64,000 nt of DNA, from assembly GCA_019925095.2 (NCBI GenBank), contig CM034412.1, positions 8,801,501 to 8,865,500 of the forward strand, given 5' to 3'. Positions within the stretch are counted from its first letter, which is position 1, and each line of letters begins with the position of its first letter. Position numbers and translations under genes: made by a program. This document shows positions 11,551 to 22,128 of the stretch, in pieces. Source of the DNA: Dendrolimus kikuchii. Taxonomy: Eukaryota; Arthropoda; Insecta; Lepidoptera; Lasiocampidae. Below the pieces are notes generated by a model, which ran no database searches, was not told the origin of the DNA, and saw only the letters and a program-made list of their open reading frames with translations.

Positions 11551-11705
11551 ACGGCCTCTGTAGTTGAATGAGCCAGGCCTTTGCCGGCTTACCCCACTTC
11601 AGCGCAGAGACTCGCGTCCTGGAGTGATAAATTTTGAAAAGAACGACTTTCCGTTTTTCACTCTGCTCTGGGTCTGCGTAACGCGAACAATAAAGAATTT
11701 TCATT
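11551..11705 (+). repeat. tRNA-derived SINE (family B), 3' divergent
   Basis: Starts GGCCTCTGTAGTTGAATGAG with GCGCAGAGACTCGCGTCCTG, matching the head of family B. The tail differs from the copy at 6119. Confidence 0.6.
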
Positions 11706-12695
11706 CATTGATTCAAGCAACTGGAACATAATAGACAGTGATTCAGAAAATGAATATGATTGAGTTTTACCTGAAACCACCCCAAATGTTCCACCACAGC
11801 AACATTTTAGTAATTCAATTCACATTCTAGGCACATATACGTCTTAAACAAACGTCTTGTCGTCTTGGGATTGTTGTCAAATGTGTATTTCTTCGCTCCC
11901 AATCAAACCGTGCCGACATTTTGTGCAAACGTTTGCTGAGCAAATACTGTAGTCACGAGGAAGTAACTCGACCAACGTGGCTTGGTTTGTCTGGAGGGTT
12001 TCGGGGGAATTACGTTTACTTAAGATAGTAATAACTTGTGGGAATTTTCATTTTTCAGTGTATCCAACCAGTTTGCCATACCTGGAATTTCTTTTTTGAC
12101 TGACTTCAAAAAGGAGGTTCTCAATTTGACTATATTTAATTATTTTTTGTGTTTGTTACGCGATTTCTGTGTGCAGACTGGTTTAAAATTTTTTACTTGT
12201 TAGTTGCGCAAATACGGAAATAACTAGAAATAATATATTAAGCGCCTGTATAAATTTTACTACTGGTACGCGTATACAAGATTGCTATCTCAATCTTCGG
12301 TGTAGGTGCTCATCACCAAAGGTTACTCTTAATTTCGGTTAAATTACTGGTTAAATTCGGTTTTGGTGACCACGGGACTACCTCGGAAGTATACACTTAC
12401 AAATAAATAAATAAAATTAAAATCAGTCAATAACTGACTCAGATATTGTGTAACAAAGAAGTCGGTTAACAATTTTCGGGGTTTCTCTCAAATTCCTTGG
12501 GATCCATTCATCAGATCCTGACATGGTGGCTATGGGACCAAATCAGGAGTATTATAAACTTTTGCTTAAAAATGATGAATGATGATGAAAATCGGTCCAC
12601 AATTGACGGAGAAATCGAGTAACGCTCATAAAAAACTTACAAACGAATTGAGAATCTCTTCTTTTGGATGTCGGTTAAATATGTGTGAATAAACA
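11706..12695. other. no gene; short repeat fragment near 12097
   Basis: GACTGACTTCAAAAAGGAGG near 12097 is the motif also seen near 6858 and 36450. No gene was recognised. Confidence 0.4.
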
Positions 12696-12699
12696 GTCA

Positions 12700-13095
12700 C
12701 ATTAATTGAAGCATTTTTTTTAAACTCGTGTGCGTAAACTTACATATTATGCACGTGGTTTAGGTATGTGTGGTTAGTTCATAGTAATTTATATCCACTG
12801 GAAACCATTCCAGTTTTATCTGTACTAATTTGGATTATAGGTATATCGTAACACATTGTATATTATAGAGGCAAGTGAGGTGTGTAAGAATAAGCCTAAA
12901 TGGCTCTCTGTTGTTCGTGCCTACCCCGCAAGGGAACTGGCGTGAAGTTATGTATGTATGTATGTAACACATTGTAGCGCAATCGGCTTCATATACCAAA
13001 ATCGGTTCCCTTTAGCCAATTTCAGTCTGAGAGCTCGGAGCTTGGTCTACTTATTTTGTGCGTCTAAGATTGTATACATATAAGTACAGATTATC
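12700..13095. repeat. interspersed repeat, short copy, split by an RTE fragment
   Basis: The flanks (GTGTGCGTAAACTTA near 12730; GCGCAATCGG and CTGAGAGCTCGG near 12978-13040) match the ends of the longer copy at 40270-41130. The RTE fragment 12861-12963 interrupts it. Confidence 0.6.
12861..12963 (+). mobile_element. short RTE-like 3'-end insertion with 13-bp target-site duplication
   Basis: Homology to the RTE 3' end starts at GAGGCAAGTGAGG (12868) and finishes with an (ATGT)n tail. GTAACACATTGTA flanks it exactly on both sides (12848-12860 and 12964-12976), direct evidence of target-primed insertion. Confidence 0.9.
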
Positions 13096-13566
13096 AATTT
13101 TTACGAGATATTTCAAGCCTCAGTGGTTATAAGAGTAGATTAAAAATGGAATCCAGTATTAAGTCCAACAATACACCGTCGGAATTTTAAAAAGTATTTC
13201 TAAAAGTTCCACAGAAGATATTCTTTGTTGAATATTTCGCTACAAAAACATTTCCGTTTAGACTTTGTGAAATGCTTGGAATGAAAAATATAATAGGAGA
13301 CATCCTTTGTTAAATGAATAAGATCTAATAATTCGTTAAGGATTTAATGAATGAAATTCGCTATTTAACTCGGGCATTACTACATTTTTGAAAATATTAA
13401 ATAAGAGAATTTACCTACGACAACTCTGTATTAGACAAATCTTAAGTTACGAATGTTTCACATTACCGTCGTCTGGACGTTTGCAACATCAGAGGCGATG
13501 TCGCGATGAATGCGTTGCTAGGATAGGGATAAAAGGTGGTATAGGGGGATAAAAAAAAAGAACATG
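13096..13566. other. no feature recognised
   Basis: No coding frame or repeat match was identified. Confidence 0.4.
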
Positions 13567-13567
13567 G

Positions 13568-14190
13568 AGGGAGTTGTTTTTTATTATTGCACTAGTTCAG
13601 CAGACAGGCAGACGGCTTACCTGATGGAAAGCGGTTACCATCGCCTATGGACACTTGCAACACCAAAGGTATCCCAGATGGAACAGGGACATTAGATGTT
13701 ATATGAAACGAAGGTCCTAAAGTTCCTGCTGAAAGGCATACAAAAATTGGTTCACTCAAAAATAAATTCAATATTATGTATGATTTCATTAAACAGCAGA
13801 CAAACACATACAATGAATATCCCCCAAGCTAAAAAAGTTACGATTATGGATAGTCTGGAACAGAGTATAGTGAAAAACAGGATATTTTTTTTTACAAAAT
13901 TATAACGTCAGGACTCGAGCCTCTGCGCTGAATTGAGGTAAGCCATTCAACTACAGAGGCCGTGCTACAAATGTGCTACTGCTGTCTAAAGGAAGACTGG
14001 AACCTTGCCAATAATTCCGGAACACAACTCATGGTTGTTATTGTGGTATACGCTATACCAGGGGTGGTAGCCATCCAGACGGGCAAATACCTTACCATCT
14101 GGCTGTGGGTTGTTTTGTCGCCTCTTACGACAGGTCGCTCGACCGCAGGAATTTGTAATCTTTCTCCGTTCCTGCACGGCTTGATAAAAT
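13568..14190 (+). repeat. Metulj/Lep1-like repeat split by a SINE
   Basis: The left part (13568-13670) stops after ACACCAAAGGT and the right part resumes at GCTACAAATGTGCTACTGC (13964), exactly consecutive in the uninterrupted copies. The right end reaches CGTTCCTGCACGG. Confidence 0.85.
13671..13963 (-). repeat. tRNA-derived SINE (family B) nested in the 300 bp repeat
   Basis: On the minus strand it starts ACGGCCTCTGTAGTTGAATG and carries GCGCAGAGGCTCGAGTCCTG and AGCTTGGGGGATATTCATTG. It has a longer 3' part than the other copies. It interrupts the 13568-14190 repeat, so it is younger. Confidence 0.8.
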
Positions 14191-14940
14191 AAGTTTGCAC
14201 TTTTCCGGCGAATACAAGTACTATGGCTCATGACTCAATCGCCTCGGGAGCTAGGCTCGACCGCTTGAGAGGGGTGTACAAAATAATACGATGAGTAGCT
14301 GTACTCTAGATGTATTTACTTACTTAATTAATTGAACATTAAACTTAAGACTATATATACAGAAACCTTAAGTGGTACGTGAAAATATGTAAAAACTAAA
14401 CATTTTCGTAGATGCATCTCCGAAGGTTTCTGTTTTCAGTATTAACAAATTTCGGCACATACATGGACTACTCAGTTTTAACCATGCTAATTATGTTGCA
14501 ATTAATTATTCCACGTAGGCACGTGACGTAACAAATATCATAGCTAGTGCAGTCAAAAAGTATTTTGTTCAAAAATTTAATTATTTTGAGAATGATTAAG
14601 CGCCATTTAGAAAGCTCGAAGCAGGACGTAACTGCGCATTTGGTGGAAAACATTTTCACGTAATTGTGATGAATGGAATTGAAAAGGGAATTTGGAATGT
14701 CACCACTGGCTATGACGTCCATGTTTACGCACGTTGGCATTGTAAGAGAACGTCTACACAGTGACCTATTAGTATCAAAACATTATGGGTAATTGACTGT
14801 TAAGTCAAAGTGACACGAGTCTAATTATGTGTTTCAATTTCAATATAACTTGGGATAAAAAATCTGAAATAAATAAACGAATTTCGTCTTTATAATATTG
14901 TATTTTTTTCTCAAACTTACGAATACAAATTTACGAAGCC
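14191..14940. other. no feature recognised
   Basis: No coding frame or repeat match was identified. Confidence 0.4.
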
Positions 14941-14942
14941 TA

Positions 14943-15351
14943 TCATCATCATCCGAGCGTTAATTCCCGGTTGCGTTCAGAGCATTCACTCCAACGCCCA
15001 GGGTCCGCTTTCCTACTTTTTGAGACCATTGGTACGCATGTCATCCTTCACAACGTCAAGCCAGCATGTCTTAGGCCTTCCCCTTCGACCGGGACCTGGT
15101 GGAGGCGGCATGGCTAGACATTTGTTCTCCACATAATTAGTCGGTCTCCGTAAAACGTGGCCGTACCAACGTAAGCGACACCCTTGCAGTTTGTCTGCTA
15201 TGTCACGGACATGAAGACTGTCGTGGATGTGGGAGTTCCTGACCCTTTCCGCGTCACTCCATACATCCATCGCAGCACATTCATCTGACACGCAGTTCTT
15301 GCTTGTGTCGCTCAAGTACAGGCCACGCTTCACTGCCATACAAAAGGACAA
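14943..15351 (-). pseudogene. RTE-clade reverse transcriptase C-terminal remnant
   Basis: The minus strand encodes LRWYGHVLRRP, GRRGRPKTCWLDVVKDDMR and similar motifs found at the C-terminus of RTE-like non-LTR polymerases, then a 3' end with a (GATGAT)n tail near 14945. It is 5' truncated. A homologous but separate fragment is at 57895-58420. Confidence 0.8.
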
Positions 15352-15394
15352 GTCTAAGCTAGCCTATATACGAGTATATTCTTCGAAAGTAGAA

Positions 15395-15850
15395 AATTCT
15401 ACACCATACAGCGGAACGTGTGGTAAAATAGGTGCTCAGGAGAAAAAATATACAAGAATTTCACCAAGGAGTTTCACATTACGAAAATAAGTAAACTGAT
15501 TTATCGAACCTCCTTGGAAGTACTTTTGATTAAAACATTTATCTCAATTTAATACTATAAAAAACTGAAATGAAAGATGTAGTACCTTTCACCACGCGCA
15601 CGTGGCGCCATTCGCAAATACGCCCCATGTTTATATTAGAGACGTCAAAGATTGTTGCGACTTTCCGACTGATATTTATATTTGTTTCATTACCTATTGT
15701 TGTACTGTTTCCTCACAAATATATTGAAAAACATTGTATGACACTCGTGCGGTTGTCGGTTTTTACAAACTCGTGACTATCGTAAGCCCGAGGCCATACT
15801 CGTTTGTAAAAAAACCAACTTACACTGCACTAGTATCATAAATAACTATT
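15395..15850. repeat. ~390 bp interspersed repeat, copy 2
   Basis: Second copy of the 9600-9990 family, with ~100 nt extra near 15567-15665 that contains no gene. Ends CACTAGTATCATAAATAAC. Confidence 0.6.
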
Positions 15851-16535
15851 AATTTTCATCAAACTTTTCTGATAACGTTTTATTATGTAAGATTAGATAG
15901 TACAACTACAGCAAGATAGTACTATTACAACAATTAAAAAAGTTACTTATGAAAAAAGGGGTAACGATTATTTTAGACTATTTTGCCACTTTTCTATCCA
16001 AATTGAAAGTCAAAACTGAACCATCTTTTTTGACATTATATCCTCTACTCAATGACATTTAAATCATGAAACGAAAAAATGAAATTTTGTTAAGCAATAT
16101 CATAGAATGATGTGGAAAGGGCTTTTTTATTCATTGAAGTAATAATTATTTTTTTATCATATTTGTTTACATCGATGACAAGATTTTTTTTAAATCGCTC
16201 TGTATCTCTGGTGTTGGCTTTTGCTGCCGCCTATAGTTCCTGCTAGTTCTCTATAGTTTAACTGCATTATTATTATTATATATACGGTGAAAAACCAACC
16301 ATTCAACGTAGATACTTAGCACAAACTTCTAACTTAAACTGGTTCTATTAGTTGCTCCCCTAAGGTGCGGAACTTGAACAAACTTGAAGGTACGACTAAA
16401 CCATCTCCTGGCGTATTCAGTACTAGGATATTATAATAAACCAATATAATACCTATAACTATATAACAATACATTGATACCTCTTGGAACTCCTTTGTAT
16501 TTTATCCATTACTGGAGATTGGGATTATAATTATA
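15851..16535. other. AT-rich stretch, no feature recognised
   Basis: Nothing beyond low-complexity AT-rich sequence was identified. Confidence 0.4.
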
Positions 16536-16539
16536 TTCC

Positions 16540-16935
16540 CGACGTACATTATATTATGTTAAAATGACTTGAAATTCCCGCGGGCTTCCTGAGACGTAAA
16601 GTACCGTACCATTTAAATAAGAATGTAAGCAATCGTTTTAGTGAAAACTGTGTCGGAATAAGCTTATTTTTACGCACCCGAACAATTACAAACCACTCCC
16701 GGGAAAAATTCCCGATTCCCGGAATAAAAAAATCACACATTTTATTACATAAAATTTGCTATCGAAAAGGGAAAAAATCACAAGTCTAAGAATTTGCTGT
16801 CTATCAGCGAAAACCGCATTAAAATCGGCCCAGTAGTTTTTTTGTTAACAAAGAGACAAACAGACAAGAAATCTATAAAAAAAATTACATCGTGTTCCCC
16901 ATCGTTTACATAGTCTATTCCAGTTGGTTTTTATT
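16540..16935 (-). mobile_element. Helitron-like element, same family as 41515-42010
   Basis: On the minus strand it matches 41515-42010 through CCAACTGGAATA, GGCCGATTTTAATGCGG, GACACAGTTTTCACTAAAAC and CCCGCGGGAATTTCAAG. No protein is encoded. Class inferred from the related copy at 5895, which ends CCTAGT. Confidence 0.6.
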
Positions 16936-17120
16936 AATAGCTTAAATAAACAGACACTGCATGTTTAGAATTTTATAATATTATAGATTCTGCAATATAT
17001 GTAACTCTATCTGAGACATAGTTCGTGGTGGGTTTTATATTCATATCTCCTGAACCCTGCAAGATATCTGAAAGAAACATATGTAAATGTATATCGTAAT
17101 AATACGATTTATTTATATTA

Positions 17121-17600
17121 TTGTTACAACTTAGGCGCCGACAAAGACAAATTCCACGTACGGATCTGTAGAAGCACATTTTATTACCTGTCGGCATTTG
17201 AACTAATTGTGATGAACCTTTTATGATCGTCTTCTTTTGTTCACTTATTTATTGGCATACGTTTCTAATTATTGTGGAGAATAGCTTGTTGTACTCGCTC
17301 GTTAGCATCATTAGCCAGGTGTTGCGGATTCTTTTGCATTTGTGAAGTATAAAATGATGGCCTGATGAAGAGAGGAGGCAGTTGAGCTACGGCTACAATA
17401 CGGGCGTGACGTGTGTACATTCGGGAATCTAATAATAACGGACTTTGCACGTTTTATTGAATTACGACTTTCTGCATTGCGTTTGGAGTTGTTGTGTTCG
17501 GTTATATTTGTACCTGTGTTATACGTGTTTGTATAGTTCTAATAAACCCTATAGTAATTCTAACGGCATTTTAATTCGAGTCCCGCTAAACTCGTAACAG
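17121..17600 (+). repeat. solo LTR with TATTA target-site duplication
   Basis: A 480 bp sequence with inverted termini TTGTTAC...GTAACAG, flanked on each side by TATTA (17116-17120, 17601-17605). It contains AATAAA near 17540 and no gag or pol. Same family as 27119-27731 and 4985-5440. Confidence 0.85.
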
Positions 17601-17654
17601 TATTATCTATGTATCCTATTAATTACATGTATTTCATTTGCACACCACCGTCAT

Positions 17655-17735
17655 ACACTCTCGATGCCTTTCACACAATTCACAGCCCGGGTTGTCTGGA
17701 AGAGATCGCTCTAAAGCGATAAGGCCGCCCTTTGT
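17655..17735 (+). repeat. CR1-like retrotransposon 3' UTR fragment
   Basis: GGTTGTCTGGAAGAGATCGC followed by a small hairpin and GATAAGGCCGCC, the conserved block also seen at 22920-22985 and 52085-52135. Confidence 0.7.
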
Positions 17736-18368
17736 TCCTGCCTTGACACGAAATGACTGTAAATGATTTACTTTATGTGTATGTATTTTATATTTCTCTA
17801 CAGTTAATGTGTTCTGTGGTTGAATACAAACGATTCCAAAACCATTTATTACATACAATATTGTATTTCACAGTATTCACAATTAAATGCTGTAGATAGG
17901 ATTACGCTATGTCGAGTGTTCGACTGTGAAACTGCTCACAGGCAATTTGCTAAACCACATTGGGGCGCTGGTGCCAACGCTATTATTACGTGCGACTACA
18001 AATTACTCCCAAATTCGTAGACAACCAAATATTGCTTTATGCACATATATGAGTACATCCAGTTTAGTTATGCAGCATTATCACATAAATTTACAGTACA
18101 ATGACTAATCACTTTACAGCAGGTTCACATTCAACGAATCATTAAAGACGAATACTCACATTTATAAATCGAATAGTGATTTAAATTTCACAAAACGATT
18201 CGTGATAAATAACGATTCCTCAATAATGAATAGACGTATAGGAACTGAATCGTAATTTAATATAAAGAATCCAAACGAAAGACGAATAGCAAAGCAACGA
18301 TGTTCTAAGTTATGCTTCTGAGATTAAATTACTATGCTTCTGAAATATTTCGAAAAAAAAATTTATTT
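17736..18368. other. no feature recognised
   Basis: No coding frame or repeat match was identified. Confidence 0.4.
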
Positions 18369-18369
18369 A

Positions 18370-18930
18370 TTGAAAACTAGCTGTACCTGGCAGAAGTTGT
18401 CCTTCCCTTAAATAATAAAAACCCAGAACCCGATGGCAGCGCCATCTACCGGGACCAAATGTTTATCTAAACCATTCTCGAATCCACTTAATCAAACAAA
18501 AAATTTCATCAAAATGCGTTCCACCGTTTAGGAGGAACTTAGCGGCGCCACCATCCCGGGACCCACTTGAACACACACACACAAAATAATTTCCCCTAAA
18601 TCCTGGAACCCGATTGCAGCTTCATCTACCGGGACCAATCGGTAATCTAAACTATTCTCGAATCCACTTGAACACGCACAAAACATTTAATCAAAATCGG
18701 TTCAATTGTTTAGGAACAATCCAGTAACATACAAATAAACAAGAATTTTGTATATAAAGATAAATGGTTTAGGAGCGCATATTAGACAAACATACAAACA
18801 TTGATTTTTATTTATATTGATTTTATGAGCTACAAACCTTTTCGGGCGTCTTCAGAACACGCTACCAAGTTTCATTATAATCTGACCAATGGTTTAGGAG
18901 CCCATCGAGGACAAATATACAAACATTGAT
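18370..18930. repeat. ACTAGC-type repeat with an internal ~180 bp duplication
   Basis: Begins ACTAGCTGTACCTGGCAGAA. Two similar blocks follow (about 18420-18560 and 18600-18720), each with GAACCCGAT, CATCTACCGGGACCAA and ATTCTCGAATCCACTT. Related starts are at 60462 and 61288. Probably a non-autonomous Helitron-like family. Confidence 0.6.
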
Positions 18931-19049
18931 TTTTATTTATTAGATAATATGCAATTTTTTAAACGTTTCGGATGATAAACTTTGGAGATAAAGGGGAGCA
19001 ACATGGCAATTTTCTAAACATTTCTATTAATATTGGAAAATTAAAATAA

Positions 19050-19258
19050 TAATAATCGCCAAACATTGTATATCCCTAAAAGCAATTTATGCTTGTTTTA
19101 TAAGTAATATACCACAGACCACTCCGAAGTCGATTCCAAATCTAGACCACAGTAAACAGCAGAAACTTACCTTGGCAGTAACCAAACCCGGGGCCTGTGC
19201 GTTGCAATGAAATATTATGGCAAAATCATAAATCACTCAACCAAAGAAGCCTTCACAG
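19050..19258 (-). repeat. tRNA-derived SINE (family B), degenerate
   Basis: Retains GGTTTGGTTACTGCCAAGG, TCTAGATTTGGAATCGACTT and ATACAATGTTTGGCGATTAT in the family order on the minus strand, with many substitutions. Confidence 0.6.
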
Positions 19259-20260
19259 CCTTATAAATTCTTTGAAATATACAAAATAATCCTTTTTATT
19301 TGATGTCCTGCTATCATATTGATTTATTTTCAAATTACTAATCTGTGCCTTCCACTTTCAATGAAGTTTATGTTGAGGCTATGATGAATGTTATATTTGT
19401 TTGAAAATTACTCAACAACTTGAATATTATAATAAATATTTAATAATATAAAACACCTGACAATATAAAGAAGCAAAAATGCATATTATTATTTTAAGAG
19501 GCACCTAAAGATATTTTTGATAATGAAATGCTATTATAAAATCGAGGATTATTTAGGTGATAAATTCTAATGATTAATAATGTATTCTTATTGAATTATT
19601 AATACTTTGCTTGACATTTAATATTATTATCTAATTTATTTAATGATTATTGTAAATTTGTTTCAATTTCGATTTATTTATAAGACCTGAAAATTGCACG
19701 ACTAGTAAAGAAAAATGTATTGAGACAGCTGCCACAAAAGAACCTATGTACACATACATTTCTAGCAATAAACTATTATTCTATTCTATTCATAAATAGA
19801 AGAGCCTGGCTAAATCCACAAACCGTGCAAAACCATGAAGACTAGAAAAAATAACTAAGCCCTCGTTTACATTATGGCCGCCTCTGCAGCAGTAAGGAGG
19901 ATGTTTTTATTGCTCGCGTACAGCAGACAGGCTGACGGCCCACCTGGAGCCCAATTCTGCTATTACTCTCGCATCCAAATCGCCGGATACTATCGTCTCA
20001 TCTAGTTTTCTGGTATTTCCACGGGCACGCCATTCTACAAATATTTATAAGCGCAAATCAGCGAATTAAATGTTTAAAAGGTTTATAGCTTTTCAATATT
20101 AATTTCAGCTAACGCCGTTTCTGTTAATGGTAATATCATATTTTTCTACTATTATTCCCCTGCGACGATATCTAGAAGATATTGTGAACTTAGTAGAATA
20201 TGAATTTTTGACACTATCGCAATAGAATCTTACTTTTAATATCTTCGCAATACCAAGATA
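19259..20260. other. no gene; short repeat fragment at 19910-19960
   Basis: AGCAGACAGGCTGACGGCCC near 19921 is the head of the 300 bp repeat. The rest is AT-rich with nothing recognised. Confidence 0.4.
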
Positions 20261-20261
20261 T

Positions 20262-20552
20262 TAAATTGGCAGACTTGGGCCCCTGATGGAAAGCGATTAC
20301 CGTCACCTATAAACATTGGCAACACCAATAATGCTATTAATGTGCTACTAACCCCGTAGTGGAATTGGAACCTAACCATTATCGCCAGAACTCAAATCAA
20401 GGTTGTTATAGCGGCATGCTTCAGACGAAGTATGGTGGTCATCTAGACGAGCAAATGTGTTATCATCTGTCTGTGTTGTTTTATTGCTTCTTACACCAGA
20501 CTGACTAGCTGCTGGAATTAGTACACTGTCATCGGTCCTGTAGAGATAAAAA
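20262..20552 (+). repeat. old Metulj/Lep1-like repeat copy
   Basis: Full-length but heavily diverged: GGAAAGCGATTACCGTCACC, CAAATCAAGGTTGTTATAGC and the terminal block all remain in order. Confidence 0.75.
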
Positions 20553-21280
20553 GGAACTTGGAGACGGAACTTGCATGGCGATTACGTAACGCAAGTTTAT
20601 GAATTCTTGATAGGTATTCGTGATGCTCACTTACCACGACATTTCCATCGTTATATGCCTCGCCACTGCCCTAACCACTTCCGTCGCAACTTTACTCACC
20701 AATTTCCTGTTTGCTGCCTAGTAAATATTCATAATGTAAACAAGGAGTAATGTAAACAAATTGACTTTATTACGTGAAAACGATTTACAAACTAATTTCC
20801 GTTGTACAAATTCTCTGGTCACTGACATGCCAATAATAGTTTGATTAACAAACTTCCGAACAATCGAATTGAATGACGATCAAATGATGTAACAATTTAA
20901 TATCAAATCTTTACCCTTGCGTTAAAGTTTAATATTAATTGTTTCATGCAAAGGGATTATAAAATATACACTTTAAGAGGGAACCACCACAAATTTGTTC
21001 TCGAGTGTCACACACGGCAAATTGGGAAGTACCACAAATTTGTGGTCAAATACATATAATTGAAAAGAACGTTGAACTGATGCTTTCTCCCTCTAACTAC
21101 ATACAGTTTGTATTAGAGTAAAAGAGACGATATAATTCCCTTGGTTTTGGCTCGACAATTTTGATGGCAGCGGTCAGCTTTGGACAAAAATAATATTAAC
21201 TTTGTACCCTCAAAAGGGTTAAGAAAATATAAGATGGTTCAATTCTATTCTCTATTTCTATCTTTCATCAACCAAAGTGA
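20553..21280. other. intergenic sequence upstream of the glycosidase gene
   Basis: No gene. ACCACAAATTTGT occurs twice (about 20990 and 21030), the second extended to a palindrome, ACCACAAATTTGTGGT. Confidence 0.5.
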
Positions 21281-21282
21281 TC

Positions 21283-21312
21283 CATATATATAAACGCAAA
21301 CCTGAGTCATTC
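21283..21312 (+). promoter_or_regulatory. candidate core promoter of the HEXD-like gene (TATA box and initiator)
   Basis: TATATATAAACG near 21285 is followed about 20-25 nt later by GAGTCATTC, which resembles the arthropod initiator TCAKTY. It lies ~500 nt upstream of the start codon, on the right strand. Confidence 0.5.
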
Positions 21313-21475
21313 AATATCATTGAATACCGTCGCTACCTTTCAGTTCAGTGCCTTTCAACCAAATTGATTCAATTAGATCGATCCGTCTAATATCAGCATA
21401 ATACATGTCAATTTTCAATTAACATGTTCTTAATACGTTTGAAAAGGGAAACCATACAAGTCTTAAGTATCTTAG
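21306..21475 (+). other. candidate 5' UTR exon of the HEXD-like gene
   Basis: The sequence from the putative initiator ends at TTAG followed by GTAAGAA at 21476, a good donor. Acceptor-like sites precede the coding exon at 21723 (ATGACAG) and 21740 (AAATCTAG). An ATG at 21424 opens 17 codons before this donor, but its phase does not lead into the coding frame, so it would act as an upstream ORF. Confidence 0.4.
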
Positions 21476-21804
21476 GTAAGAATATTCCGACCCACTTTTG
21501 TTAGTACAGCATAGTATTTTGTGTCAATAAGTCGGAAGTTATTTATTAAATTCAATTTAGTACATAAAAAATCTAATTATAGTGACAAACAGAATAATTA
21601 TGTCAAAATATTAACCTCTTTCCTTAAGCAATGTAATAGAAAAGTTTCGTTACAAATTGTACAAGTATTTTTAAATAATAAAAAGTGCCATTGTGTTATT
21701 TCTCATTTTAAAATTAATGACAGTGATGATATAAATCTAGCTTGTATGCCATTATTATAATAACACCTAAAAATCCAGAAAGGGAAACAAGGGAATTTTC
21801 TGCA

Positions 21805-22128
21805 ATGATGGCTACGAAATCTATGAAAAAGGCAAAAATTATTATAGTAACAATTTTAATATGTTTGCTTATTATTAATATTTTCTTAGGTAGTGTTATC
21901 AATAATGATAAAAGTACAAAAGTTTCAAAGGATACTGCAATAAAGTTACCATATGTAGTGGTACATATCGATTTGAAAGGGAGTCCACCTAAATTGGAGT
22001 ATATGGAGTCTCTGCTACAGGGTCTTAAGGAGCATGGAGTAAATGGACTGCTGGTGGAATATGAGGACATGTTTCCTTTTGACCAAAATCTGGCTATTAC
22101 TGCTAAGAATAGCTATTCGTGTATTGGT
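21805..22128 (+). CDS. HEXD: HEXD-like gene, coding exon 1
   Basis: Encodes the signal anchor, a short stalk, and the first GH20 strand through AITAKNSY. A donor GTTAGT at 22129 (phase 0) makes the join to exon 2 match family length. GTGTAT at 22119 (phase 2) would instead need an acceptor near 22570 and would insert ~20 extra residues. Confidence 0.75.

Noticed and set aside
21424..21475. ATG at 21424 as the HEXD start codon
   Set aside because: It reaches the donor at 21475 in phase 1, which no nearby acceptor continues into the GH20 frame without a stop; ATG 21805 starts a clean signal anchor.
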